Shown here: positions 28,901 to 38,588 of the stretch, piece by piece
How positions within the stretch are numbered: the stretch's first letter is position 1
How the letters are laid out: each line of letters opens with the position of its first letter
Assembly: GCF_014836665.1 (NCBI RefSeq)
Contig: NZ_JACSQJ010000002.1
Location: forward strand, 62,001-126,000
Length of the DNA: 64,000 nucleotides
Direction: 5' to 3'
Source of the DNA: Luteimonas colneyensis
GTDB lineage: Bacteria; Pseudomonadota; Gammaproteobacteria; Xanthomonadales; Xanthomonadaceae
Notes under the pieces: generated by a model
What the model was told of the DNA's origin: nothing
The model's database searches: none
The model's input: the letters and a program-made list of their open reading frames with translations, nothing else
Position numbers and translations under genes: made by a program

Positions 28901-31349
28901 GGCGCTGGAACGCCTGGTCCGCGACTTCGCCGCCCCGCGCTACCGCGAGGGCTACGAGAAGGGCATCCACGACCACGACGCCGCGCTGCTGCTGCGCGCC
29001 CTGCTGCCGCTGTATCGCGGCGCCGGGGCGCTGGTGCACGCGGCGGAAGCGCGCGCGCTGGCGCTGCTGGGCTGGCGGCAGCTCAGGAACAATGCCGACG
29101 CGGCGGCCTGGCCGCAGCGCGCCGTCGGTGCCGGGGCCGTGCGCAGCCTGTTCGGCTCGCGCGAGGCGCTGGACGCGCTGCGCACGGAGATCGCGGCGGC
29201 ACTGGCCGGCTTCGTCGCCGAGCATGCGCTGCCGGTCGAGGCCTCGCTGGCCGGCATCGGCGCCGACTACCTGCTCGAGGAGCTGCGCGGCGGCGACCCC
29301 ACCTTCGGTTTCAGCCACTACGCCCGCGAGCTCGTGGATGCGCTGCGCGCGAAGCTGCAGGCCGCGGACATGGAGGAGGTCTTCGACCGCTCGCTGGAGC
29401 ATCTCTCCGATCGACCCGGTGCGCAGTGGGCGCTGGCCGCGCAGTGGCTGCGTGCGATGTGTGCCAGCGGCGGACACGCGGAACTCGCCGGCTACGTGCC
29501 CGAGGCCATCGCCCTGCTGCTCACCGGCGATGCGCTGCGCCACCGCATCGTCGACGCCAGCCTGATCGCCCGCGTCGAAGGCCTGCTCGGCCAGCATCCG
29601 CGGATCGAGGGCGGGCGCATGGAGCTACCGGTCGACGACTTCCTGCTGCGCTTCCGCCACCACCGCGAGCACTTCATTCCCGGCTTCGAGGGCTACCAGG
29701 CCATCCGCCAGCGCATCGCCAGCCGCGAGCGCGAGGCGCTGCGCCTGTCCGAGTTCAGGGCGCGCCCGCTGAGCTCCTTCGTGCGCAACAAGCTGCTCGA
29801 CCAGGTGTACCTGCCGATCATCGGCGACAACCTCGCCAAGCAGATGGGCACCGTGGGCGAGGACAAGCGCAGCGACCTGATGGGCCTGCTGATGCTCATC
29901 TCGCCGCCGGGCTACGGCAAGACCACGCTGATGGAGTACGTGGCCAACCGCCTGGGCCTGGTCTTCATGAAGATCAACGGCCCGGCGCTGGGCCACGAGG
30001 TGAAGTCGCTGGATCCGGAGCAGGCGCCGGACGCCACCTCGCGCCAGGAGCTGGAGAAGCTCAACCTGGCGCTGGAGATGGGCAACAACACCATGCTGTA
30101 CGTCGACGACATCCAGCACACCCATCCCGGGTTCCTGCAGAAATTCATCTCGCTGTGCGACGGCACGCGGCGCATCGAGGGCGTGTGGAAGGGCCGCACG
30201 AAGACCTACGACATGCGCGGCAAGAAGTTCTGCGTGGTCATGGCCGGCAATCCGTACACGGAGTCGGGCGAGGTGTTCCGGATCCCGGACATGCTCGCCA
30301 ACCGCGCCGACATCTACAACCTCGGCGACGTGCTCGGCGGCATGGAGGAGGCCTTCAAGCTCAGCTACATCGAGAACAGCCTGACCTCGAGCCCGGTGCT
30401 GGCGCCGCTGGCCACGCGCGACCTGGCTGACCTGCACCTGCTGGTGGAGAAGGCCGAAGGCCGCGACGTCTCCACCAACGCCCTCTCGCACGCCTACAGC
30501 GGCGCCGAGGTCAACGAGATCGTCGCCACGCTGCAGCGGCTGATGCAGGTGCGCGACGTGGTCTACCGCGTCAACCAGCAGTACATCGCCAGCGCCGCGC
30601 AGGCCGACCGCTACCGCACCGAGCCGCCGTTCAAGCTGCAGGGCAGCTATCGCAACATGAACAAGCTGGCCGAGAAGGTCTCGCCGGTGATGAATGCCGC
30701 CGAGCTGCAGCAGCTCATCGCCGATCACTACATGGGCGAGTCGCAGCTGCTGACCACCGGCGCCGAGGAGAACCTGCTCAAGCTGGCCGAGCTGCGCGGG
30801 ACCATGACCGAGGCGCAGTCCGGGCGCTGGGCGCAGGTGAAGCGCGACTTCCTGCGCAACAAGGCCATGGGCGGCGAGGACGCCGATACCGGCGCGCGCG
30901 TGGTCGCGCAGCTGGCCGACATCGCCGCGAACCTGGAGTCGCTGCAGGACGCGCGCGCGGCGGCGCCAACGCAGGCCGAGGTGCCCTGGGAACAACTGCT
31001 GGCCTCGCTGCGTGCGGACACGGCGGCCACCGACAGTGCGGACCGCCAGGGCGACCGCGACGCCGGCATGGCGATCCCGGCCCTCCTGCAGGCCCTGCCT
31101 GAAGCGATGCGCGGCGCCTTCGAGCCGGTGCTGCTGCATCTTTCCGGCGGGGCCGAGCGCCAGGCCGAGCTCAATTCCGCCCTGGTCCGCATCCTCGACC
31201 TGCTGCGCACCAGGCTCGAGGCATCCCTGGCGACGGCCGCGGCGCCCGCGCAGCGCCGCAAGCGCAGTCCGACCGCACAGGAGATCGAGCTGGAGGAGCT
31301 GCTGCGCCAGCTGCGCATCCGCAACGGCGAAAGCCCGGACGACATGTGA
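25989..31349 (+). CDS. Giant DUF3686-type AAA+ ATPase ('DNA repair ATPase' family)
   Basis: A 1786-residue protein. The N-terminal part (RIRTENNCVGRDIVQVGGDL, LLFGYNVYIGL) matches the family databases label 'ATPase involved in DNA repair', a label without biochemical proof that I know of. Residues ~470-900 are mostly helical/coiled coil. Near the C-terminus is a MoxR-like AAA+ core: Walker A PPGYGKTT (~1306-1313), Walker B LYVDDIQ (Asp1373/1374), sensor Asn1421 in MAGNPYTES and an Arg-finger candidate Arg1439 in LANRADI. No nuclease or helicase motif is seen. The stop overlaps the next GTG (31346-31349). Confidence 0.85.
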   Translation: MTEPNTSSESAQASVDAGASAAVDQAVAQGGAYEVLRRRLGEQGARLRGIVDGLNARRLEEFGDSRMEVAGRFRIRTENNCVGRDIVQVGGDLLLFGYNVYIGLKTQTRIEDVFGLYRLVEGPDGYDVTPVDFKGTFLADPGFVRDFTELYAYYKHARLLQLIVRDGRLLAAFQIGERSSDVRVFRWAIASDGAISWIDTRGERDIALPPAFDFEWTRATRDLEETGRHPHLNILDTVFVETTGGDLTVKVENNTDTGQGVYSEPVEDATQSLDDATIDFARVGPLLLLKVLPYRETAWRGLVYNTITGTVTRIDAIVQACVQLPEDHGIVFPGGYYLQNGEHKAFDAQMDGMQFKRSLRSPNGEDVMYVFYDREAGRSALFVYNSIRRALQNPVFGHGYALLADGRMVLFHAEGDAPTRIHPMQVWRTPFTSEEYAAQRPPGTSFMGRIGNAALVRGISDLLELARTIDDPAASLQRYQRLVEDARRMFDAHHWIDDAHCDGAAELLRAISATGESVLDEYEKVEDIRRQSDAAMARASAAHRALLGRLRPENWSGIGEYVEALQEISRQRGQLLTIRELRYIDTAAIDAMGAELQEAHDAIGSATGGFLGGDRALQAFHERLKQLDADAHAAETARALDAALEGLHAMSAELDMLSELMASLKVDDATRRTAVVEAISAIYARLNQARARAGQKRRSLGSAEAVAQFGAQFTLFGQSIASALGLATDPERADEQLSRLMVQLEELESQFGEHEQFLGDILAKREELLDTFEAHKQALLDDRQRRAQAVFDAAARILDGLPRRTERFTGADELNAFFAGDPLVLKLRELAGRLRELRDSVKADDVEARLKGVRDQAVRSLRDRSDLFEDGGSVIRLGPRHRFSVNTQPLDLTILPRGDALAIHLTGTDYYETLHDPELEALRDWWQVTLESESAALSRGEYLAGLVLDAARHGRDGLDMDTLEHAAADPQALERLVRDFAAPRYREGYEKGIHDHDAALLLRALLPLYRGAGALVHAAEARALALLGWRQLRNNADAAAWPQRAVGAGAVRSLFGSREALDALRTEIAAALAGFVAEHALPVEASLAGIGADYLLEELRGGDPTFGFSHYARELVDALRAKLQAADMEEVFDRSLEHLSDRPGAQWALAAQWLRAMCASGGHAELAGYVPEAIALLLTGDALRHRIVDASLIARVEGLLGQHPRIEGGRMELPVDDFLLRFRHHREHFIPGFEGYQAIRQRIASREREALRLSEFRARPLSSFVRNKLLDQVYLPIIGDNLAKQMGTVGEDKRSDLMGLLMLISPPGYGKTTLMEYVANRLGLVFMKINGPALGHEVKSLDPEQAPDATSRQELEKLNLALEMGNNTMLYVDDIQHTHPGFLQKFISLCDGTRRIEGVWKGRTKTYDMRGKKFCVVMAGNPYTESGEVFRIPDMLANRADIYNLGDVLGGMEEAFKLSYIENSLTSSPVLAPLATRDLADLHLLVEKAEGRDVSTNALSHAYSGAEVNEIVATLQRLMQVRDVVYRVNQQYIASAAQADRYRTEPPFKLQGSYRNMNKLAEKVSPVMNAAELQQLIADHYMGESQLLTTGAEENLLKLAELRGTMTEAQSGRWAQVKRDFLRNKAMGGEDADTGARVVAQLADIAANLESLQDARAAAPTQAEVPWEQLLASLRADTAATDSADRQGDRDAGMAIPALLQALPEAMRGAFEPVLLHLSGGAERQAELNSALVRILDLLRTRLEASLATAAAPAQRRKRSPTAQEIELEELLRQLRIRNGESPDDM

Positions 31350-32104
31350 GCACGCCCGGACCGCAGGCCGGGCCGCCGGTCGATCTCGACGATGCCCTGG
31401 CCGTGCTGCGCTACGGCCAGGACGTCCTCGACGAGGGGCTGGAGGCGCGCATCAACGCGGCGCTGGATCCGGCCGCCGCCGGCAGCCTGGTCGCGCGCCT
31501 CGACGAGCTGCGCCGCGCGCTGCAGGCGCACGACCCGCGCAGCGCCCGCCGCGGCGTGGGGCTGCTCGGTCGCCTGCTCGGCCGCGACGTGCTGGCCGAG
31601 TCCGAAGCGGCCGGGCTGCGGGCCCGCATGGGCACCCTGGTCGCCGCCGCCGACCGCAGCGCCGCCGACCTTGAAGCCCGCGGCGAGACCCTGCGGCGGC
31701 TCCAGGACGAAGCCGCCGGCGTGATCGCCGGCATCGGCGCCGCGATTGCCCGCGCGCGTGACTGGCTGGCCGCGCAGCCCGACGACCGCACCGGCACCGC
31801 GGCCGGCGGCCTCCCGGCCCTGCCCACCTCCACGCCGCGCGCGAACCTCGAGCGCCGCCTCGACCAGCTCGCCATCGTGCAGGCCACCCGCGAGCAGGGC
31901 CTGCAGCAGCTGGCCCTGCTGCAGGCCCAGGACCTCGAACTGCTGGCACGCTACCGGCGCATCCGCGACGTGCTGCTTCCGGCCTGGCGCCAGCAGGCGC
32001 TGGCCGAAGCGGGCCGCGCCGGTCGCGCGCGCAGCGCCGCCGCGGCGCAGGCCTGGGCGGCCATCGAATCGGAAGTGGATGCGATGGCCGCTAGACTCGA
32101 CTGA
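31346..32104 (+). CDS. Helical protein between the giant ATPase and TelA
   Basis: A 252-residue, Ala/Leu/Arg-rich, almost entirely helical protein with no membrane segment. I do not recognise a domain. Its GTG start overlaps the ATPase stop as GTGA, which argues for tight co-expression and probably a physical complex. Long amphipathic stretches (LARYRRIRDVLLPAWRQQAL) suggest coiled-coil packing against the ATPase or TelA. Part of the same transcript as telA, which starts 86 nt later. Confidence 0.75.
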   Translation: MSTPGPQAGPPVDLDDALAVLRYGQDVLDEGLEARINAALDPAAAGSLVARLDELRRALQAHDPRSARRGVGLLGRLLGRDVLAESEAAGLRARMGTLVAAADRSAADLEARGETLRRLQDEAAGVIAGIGAAIARARDWLAAQPDDRTGTAAGGLPALPTSTPRANLERRLDQLAIVQATREQGLQQLALLQAQDLELLARYRRIRDVLLPAWRQQALAEAGRAGRARSAAAAQAWAAIESEVDAMAARLD

Positions 32105-32190
32105 ACGGCGACCGGGCCGCGGCCATGGCCGCTCCCGCGTGAACCGGCGGCCTTGCCGCCAACGACGACAGACACCCACGGAGAACCCGC

Positions 32191-33294
32191 ATGAGCCAGG
32201 ACCCCAACGACACCGGCGCCCTCGTCCCCGCCGCCGAGGTGCTCGACGACGCCACGCTCAAGGCCCTGGGCCTGACGGCCGACGACAGCGGCGCCATCGC
32301 CGAGATCGCCAGGTCGCTGCAGGACATCAGCCCCGGCAACCTGCACGTGTTCGGCCGCGAGGCCGCCAGCAAGACCGCGGCCTTCTCCAGCCGCATGCTC
32401 GACCAGGTGCGCAACAGCGACCTCGACGAGGCCGGCAGCAAGCTGGGCGAAGTGGTGCGCATCGCGCGCTCGCTGGACCTGGACAGCTTCGCCGGCCGAT
32501 CGAAGGTCCCGGTGATCGGTGGCCTGATCGACCGCCTGCGCGCCTCGAAGGACGACCTGGTGCAGAAGTTCAGCAGCACCAACCAGCAGATCGAGCAGCT
32601 GATGCGCGACGTGGCGCAGAAGCAGGACGCGCAGGCCAGGCGCGTGGGCGAGTTCGACCGCATGCACGAGATCGTGCGCGAGGAGCGCCATGCCCTTGGC
32701 CTGCACGTCGCCGCCGGCAAGCAGCGGCTGGCCGAGCTGGCCGCCGAACAGCGGTCGCTGGCCGGCCTGGAGGATCCCGTCTCGCGCGACCGCCGCGCCG
32801 GCGTCGAGACCGCGATCCGCCTGCTCGACAAGCGCGTCGGCGACCTGACGGTGATGCAGCACGCCGCCGACCAGTCGCTGCCGATGATCCGCCTGATCCA
32901 GGCCAACGCGATCCAGCTGATCGAGAAGTTCAGCGCGGTGCGCAACGTCACCATTCCCTCGTGGAAGCGCCAGTTCGCGATCCAGCTTTCGCTCGACGAG
33001 CAGAAGAACGCCGTCGAGCTGTCCAACGCGATCGACGACGCCACCAACGAGATCATGCGCAAAAACGCCGACCTGATGCGCCAGACCTCGGTCGAGACCG
33101 CCAAGGCCAACCAGCGCGCGGTGATCGACATCGCCACCCTGCGCCACGTCCACGAGCAGCTGATCCAGACCGTGGAGGAGGTCCGCGACATCCACCGCGA
33201 GGGCATGCAGGCGCGCCAGCAGGCGGAAGTGGAGCTGGCGCAGCTGCGGGACGAGGTGCAGCAGCGCCTGGCCGCCCCCGCGCAGGAGGGCTGA
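32191..33294 (+). CDS. TelA family (toxic anion resistance) protein
   Basis: A 367-residue helical protein of the TelA/KlaA family (SFAGRSKVPVIGGLIDRLRA; FSAVRNVTIPSWKRQFAIQL; RQTSVETAKANQRAVIDI). The family is linked to tellurite and other toxic-anion or envelope stress resistance, but the biochemistry is unknown. It ends the YqiJ-flotillin-ATPase-helical-TelA gene set; its stop is 2 nt from the stop of the convergent response-regulator gene. The leader before its ATG carries a weak CACGGAGAA Shine-Dalgarno. Confidence 0.88.
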   Translation: MSQDPNDTGALVPAAEVLDDATLKALGLTADDSGAIAEIARSLQDISPGNLHVFGREAASKTAAFSSRMLDQVRNSDLDEAGSKLGEVVRIARSLDLDSFAGRSKVPVIGGLIDRLRASKDDLVQKFSSTNQQIEQLMRDVAQKQDAQARRVGEFDRMHEIVREERHALGLHVAAGKQRLAELAAEQRSLAGLEDPVSRDRRAGVETAIRLLDKRVGDLTVMQHAADQSLPMIRLIQANAIQLIEKFSAVRNVTIPSWKRQFAIQLSLDEQKNAVELSNAIDDATNEIMRKNADLMRQTSVETAKANQRAVIDIATLRHVHEQLIQTVEEVRDIHREGMQARQQAEVELAQLRDEVQQRLAAPAQEG

Positions 33295-33296
33295 GC

Positions 33297-33965
33297 TCAG
33301 TCGGGCTCGTCGGGCTGCGGCGCCAGCGCACCCGGCTCCAGCGCCAGCTTGCCGGCGATCAGCACCGCCTGGGTGCGGTTGCTGGCGCCGAGCTTGCGCA
33401 GGATCGCGGTCATGTGGGCCTTGATGGTGGCCTCCGACACCTTCAGCTCGAAGGCGATCTGCTTGTTGAGCAGGCCCTCGCCCAGCATCTGCAGGACGCG
33501 GAACTGCTGTGGCGTCAGGCCGGCCACGCGCTGTGCGGCGTCGTGCTCGTCGGCCGCGGCCGCGGGCGCGGCCAGCGCCGCCGCCGGTGCCCAGCGATCA
33601 CCTTCCAGCACCTGGCCCAGGGCCTGGCCGAGGATGGCGGAATCCACCGACTTGGGGATGAAGCCCATGGCGCCGTGGTCGAGCGCGCGACGCATCACCG
33701 CCGGCTCTTCGCGCGCCGACACCACCACCACCGGCAGCTCCGGATGGTGCGCGCGCAGGTGCACCAGGGCGCTGAAGCCATGGGCTCCCGGCATGTTGAG
33801 GTCCAGCAGCAGCAGGTCGGCGTCGGGTTCGGATTCGACCAGCGCGTAGAGCTTCTCGACGCTGTCGGCCTCCTTCAGCGTGGCCCCCGGCAGCACGCGT
33901 GCGACCGCCCCCCGCAGCGCTTCGCGGAACAGGGGGTGGTCATCGGCAATCAGCAGGGTGGCCAC
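33297..33965 (-). CDS. CrbR-like LuxR/NarL response regulator
   Basis: A 222-residue two-domain regulator, GTG start. The receiver domain has IADDHPLFREAL and the phospho-acceptor Asp in LLLLDLNMPG. The LuxR helix-turn-helix is LTPQQFRVLQMLGEGLLNKQIAFELKVSEATIKAHM in two overlapping blocks. It follows acs by 6 nt in the same operon, the arrangement of CrbR/ErdR-type acetate-switch regulators. The likely partner is the CrbS-like kinase at 19793. It may bind the dyad upstream of acs (35976-35989), giving positive autoregulation. Confidence 0.85.
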   Translation of the reverse strand: MATLLIADDHPLFREALRGAVARVLPGATLKEADSVEKLYALVESEPDADLLLLDLNMPGAHGFSALVHLRAHHPELPVVVVSAREEPAVMRRALDHGAMGFIPKSVDSAILGQALGQVLEGDRWAPAAALAAPAAAADEHDAAQRVAGLTPQQFRVLQMLGEGLLNKQIAFELKVSEATIKAHMTAILRKLGASNRTQAVLIAGKLALEPGALAPQPDEPD

Positions 33966-33971
33966 GTGCGT

Positions 33972-35915
<1,944 letters not shown>

Positions 35916-35975
35916 GGCGGCTCATCCTCTGGAACGTGGCCACCCCAGTTTGCCGCATCGCAGCGCGACGCGGTT

Positions 35976-35989
35976 TAGACCTTGGTCTA
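35976..35989. promoter_or_regulatory. Dyad in the acs divergent promoter (candidate CrbR site)
   Basis: TAGACC-TT-GGTCTA, a perfect 6+6 inverted repeat centred about 68 nt upstream of the acs start and 42 nt upstream of the divergent gene's start. A NarL/LuxR-type regulator typically binds short dyads like this. The regulator assignment is inference. Confidence 0.55.
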
Positions 35990-36024
35990 TTCACCGCCCA
36001 TCGCAGGCGACGCACAATGCGGCC

Positions 36025-37842
36025 ATGGATCCCGTGCCCGGCCTGGACCTCAGCCTGCCGCCGTTCGACCTGCTCGACGACGCCGGTCGCCAGCGCCTGC
36101 AGGCGGACGTCGACATCGGCTTCCATCCCGGCGGCAGCACCCTGATCGAGGCCGGGCGTGATTCGCCGCACGTGGTTGTCATCCTCAAGGGCCTGGTCCA
36201 CGCGTTCCAGGTGGACGACCGCGGCCGCGCGGAGCGCTTTGCCGACTACGGGCCGGGCGACGTCATCGGCGCCTGGGCGGTCATGGCCGGACGCGCCCGC
36301 CTGAGCTACCGCGCCGAGGGCGACTGCCTGAGCCACCTGATCCCGGCCGCCACCTTCCGCCAGCTGCTGGCCGACAACCCGCGCATGGCGGCGTACTTCA
36401 ACGAGGGGCTCGCAACCAAGGGCCGGCTCTCCAGCGGCAGCGAACGCCGCGAGGCCGCTGAGCTGATGGTGATCCGGGTCGGCGAGGCCGACCTGGCGCC
36501 GGCCGAGCGCGTGGACGGCGCGACCAGCATCGCCGATGCGAGCGCCCGCCTGCGCGAACGCCGCGTGGACTGCCTGCTGGTCTATGACCGGGAGCAGGAC
36601 GCGCCGGGCATCGTCACCCGTACCGACCTGCTGGAAGCGCTGACCCACAAGCGCCTGCCGCTGGACGCCCCGATCGGCCCGCTGGCCAGTCGCCCGCTGG
36701 CCACCATCGGCACCGGCGAAGTGCTGTTCCAGGCCCTGATCGAGATGACCGAGCGCCAGATCGAGCGAGTGGTGGTCACCGAGGGCAGCCGGGTGGCGGG
36801 CACCCTGGGCATGGCCGAAGTGCTGGCCCACTTCGCCAGCCACTCCCACCTGATCAGCCTGCGCCTGGCGCGCGCGCAGAGCGTCGACGAGATCGCCGAA
36901 GCCGCATCGGGCATGACCCGGCTGGTGCGCAGCCTCAACCTGCACGGCGCGCGCATCCCCTACATGATGGAGCTGGTCAGCGCGCTCAACGGCCTGATCA
37001 TGCGCCGGATCTTCGAGCTGGCGGTGCCGGCGGAGCGGCGTGACGGCGTCTGCCTGCTGGTGATGGGCAGCGAGGGCCGCCGCGAACAGCTGCTCAAGAC
37101 CGACCAGGACAACGCCCTGGTGCTGGCCGACGACCTCGACTGGCCCGGGCTCGCCGAGGCGATGGAGCAGTTCAGCGCGGGGCTGGCGAAGGTCGGCTAT
37201 CCGCCCTGCCCCGGCCGGGTGATGGTGGACAACCCGCACTGGCGGATGCGCGGCGGCGAGTGGCGGGAGCGCATCGGCCAGTGGCGCCACGTGCACGGCG
37301 GGCAGGGCGCGCTGGACCTGTCGATCGCGCTCGATGCGCGGCCGATCGCCGGCAACGCGGCGCTGTTCCCACCGGTCAAGGACGCGCTGATGGCGCTGGG
37401 GCGCGACGAGATCCTGCTCCACCACCTGGCGGGCGCCACGCTCGAATTCGCTACCCCGCTGACCTTCTTCGGCCGGGTCAGGAGCGGTGGCGCCGGCACC
37501 GACATCAAGAAGGGTGGCATCTTTCCGGTGGTGCACGGCCTGCGCTGCCTGGCGCTGCGCCACGGCATCACCGCCACCGGCAGCCGCGAGCGCTGCGCCG
37601 CGCTGGTCGAGTGCGGCGAGCTCTCGCCCGGCCTCGGCCGCGACCTGCCGCAGGCGCTCAACGTGTTCCAGCACATGCGCCTGGACGCCCAGTTCGCGGC
37701 GTTGGCCGAAGGCCGCGCGCCCGACAACCACATCGACCCCGCGCGGCTGCGGCGCCTGGACCGCGAGCTGATGCGCGACGCCCTGCACGTGGTCAAGGAC
37801 TTCCGCGCCCACGTCCGCAGCAGCTTCCACCTGCGTGACTAG
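36025..37842 (+). CDS. cNMP-binding/CBS/DUF294 nucleotidyltransferase-like protein
   Basis: A 605-residue protein. An N-terminal cyclic-nucleotide-binding-like beta barrel (to ~130) and a CBS pair (~150-275) precede a GlnD-like nucleotidyltransferase (LLVMGSEGRREQLLKTDQDN) and a C-terminal DUF294 helical domain. Such proteins are regularly found beside acs/actP and a DnaQ-like exonuclease in bacteria with the acetate switch, but their substrate is unknown. A CACAAT box at 36012-36017 ends 7 nt before the ATG, so the mRNA may be leaderless. Divergent from acs. Confidence 0.85.
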   Translation: MDPVPGLDLSLPPFDLLDDAGRQRLQADVDIGFHPGGSTLIEAGRDSPHVVVILKGLVHAFQVDDRGRAERFADYGPGDVIGAWAVMAGRARLSYRAEGDCLSHLIPAATFRQLLADNPRMAAYFNEGLATKGRLSSGSERREAAELMVIRVGEADLAPAERVDGATSIADASARLRERRVDCLLVYDREQDAPGIVTRTDLLEALTHKRLPLDAPIGPLASRPLATIGTGEVLFQALIEMTERQIERVVVTEGSRVAGTLGMAEVLAHFASHSHLISLRLARAQSVDEIAEAASGMTRLVRSLNLHGARIPYMMELVSALNGLIMRRIFELAVPAERRDGVCLLVMGSEGRREQLLKTDQDNALVLADDLDWPGLAEAMEQFSAGLAKVGYPPCPGRVMVDNPHWRMRGGEWRERIGQWRHVHGGQGALDLSIALDARPIAGNAALFPPVKDALMALGRDEILLHHLAGATLEFATPLTFFGRVRSGGAGTDIKKGGIFPVVHGLRCLALRHGITATGSRERCAALVECGELSPGLGRDLPQALNVFQHMRLDAQFAALAEGRAPDNHIDPARLRRLDRELMRDALHVVKDFRAHVRSSFHLRD

Positions 37843-37843
37843 G

Positions 37844-38473
37844 ATGCGCGCGTTCCGGCGCTGGTGGCTCAAGCGCAAGGTCCGCGACGGCGAGTGGGCG
37901 GGCCTGCTGCGGCCGGCACCGCCGGGCGAGTGGGTCAGCCTGGACCTGGAAACCACCGGGCTGGATCCGAAGCGGGACCACATCCTCAGCCTCGCCGCGG
38001 TGCCCGTGCGCGACGGCCGGGTGCTGACCTCGGAGCGCTTCGAGCGCCGCATCCGCGCCGACCGCGACTTCGGCATCGACTCCATCCGCCACCACCGCAT
38101 CACGCCCGACGAGGCCGCCGCGGGCGTTTCGGTGACGACGGCGGTGCGCGAGTTCCTGCACTGGCTGCAGGGACGGACCCTGCTCGGCTACCACCTGGGC
38201 TTCGACCTGGCGATGCTGTCGCCGCACGTGCGCGGGCTGACCGGCTTCGGGCTGCCCAACCCGCGCGTGGACCTGGCCGATGCCTTTGCGGCACGGGCGC
38301 GCCGCGCGCAGCCCAATGCCCCGCCGAACCTCGACTTCCAGCACATCGCCGACAGCCTTGGCGTCACCGTGCTCGGCCGCCACAGCGCGCTCGGCGACGC
38401 GGTCACCGTCGGCCTGTGCTGGCTGGCGCTGCAGGCCCCGCGCTCAACCGCGCCCGGGGCTGCGCGGCGCTAG
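37844..38473 (+). CDS. DnaQ-like 3'-5' exonuclease
   Basis: About 209 residues, DEDDh exonuclease family: WVSLDLETTGLDPKRD (Asp/Glu), GYHLGFDLAML (second Asp) and RHSALGDAV (His-x4-Asp). Homologous to the epsilon subunit of DNA polymerase III but lacking the polymerase-binding tail. It commonly accompanies the CBS/DUF294 gene, as here (start 1 nt after its stop; a GTG at 37835 would overlap it). Possibly an RNA or nucleotide exonuclease in the acetate regulon rather than a replication proofreader. Confidence 0.85.
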   Translation: MRAFRRWWLKRKVRDGEWAGLLRPAPPGEWVSLDLETTGLDPKRDHILSLAAVPVRDGRVLTSERFERRIRADRDFGIDSIRHHRITPDEAAAGVSVTTAVREFLHWLQGRTLLGYHLGFDLAMLSPHVRGLTGFGLPNPRVDLADAFAARARRAQPNAPPNLDFQHIADSLGVTVLGRHSALGDAVTVGLCWLALQAPRSTAPGAARR

Positions 38474-38499
38474 CACGGTCGCGTGGCACCAGCCCGGCG

Positions 38500-38519
38500 T
38501 ATTCGACCAATGGCGAATA
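38500..38519. promoter_or_regulatory. Palindrome upstream of the porin gene
   Basis: TATTCG-N8-CGAATA, perfect 6-bp arms, about 70 nt before the porin start in otherwise GC-rich sequence. Possible operator; not the same as the acs dyad. Confidence 0.4.
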
Positions 38520-38588
38520 GGCGGGGGCCGGCCCCGCAGTCAGGCTCGGGGCACCGCGCGCTGCGCGGACGTCCTGTGGGAGGGAGAA

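Noticed and set aside
38520-38540. GC-rich hairpin after the exonuclease gene as an intrinsic terminator
   Set aside because: The stem is short (about 6 bp), the inner pairing is broken and no T-run follows.
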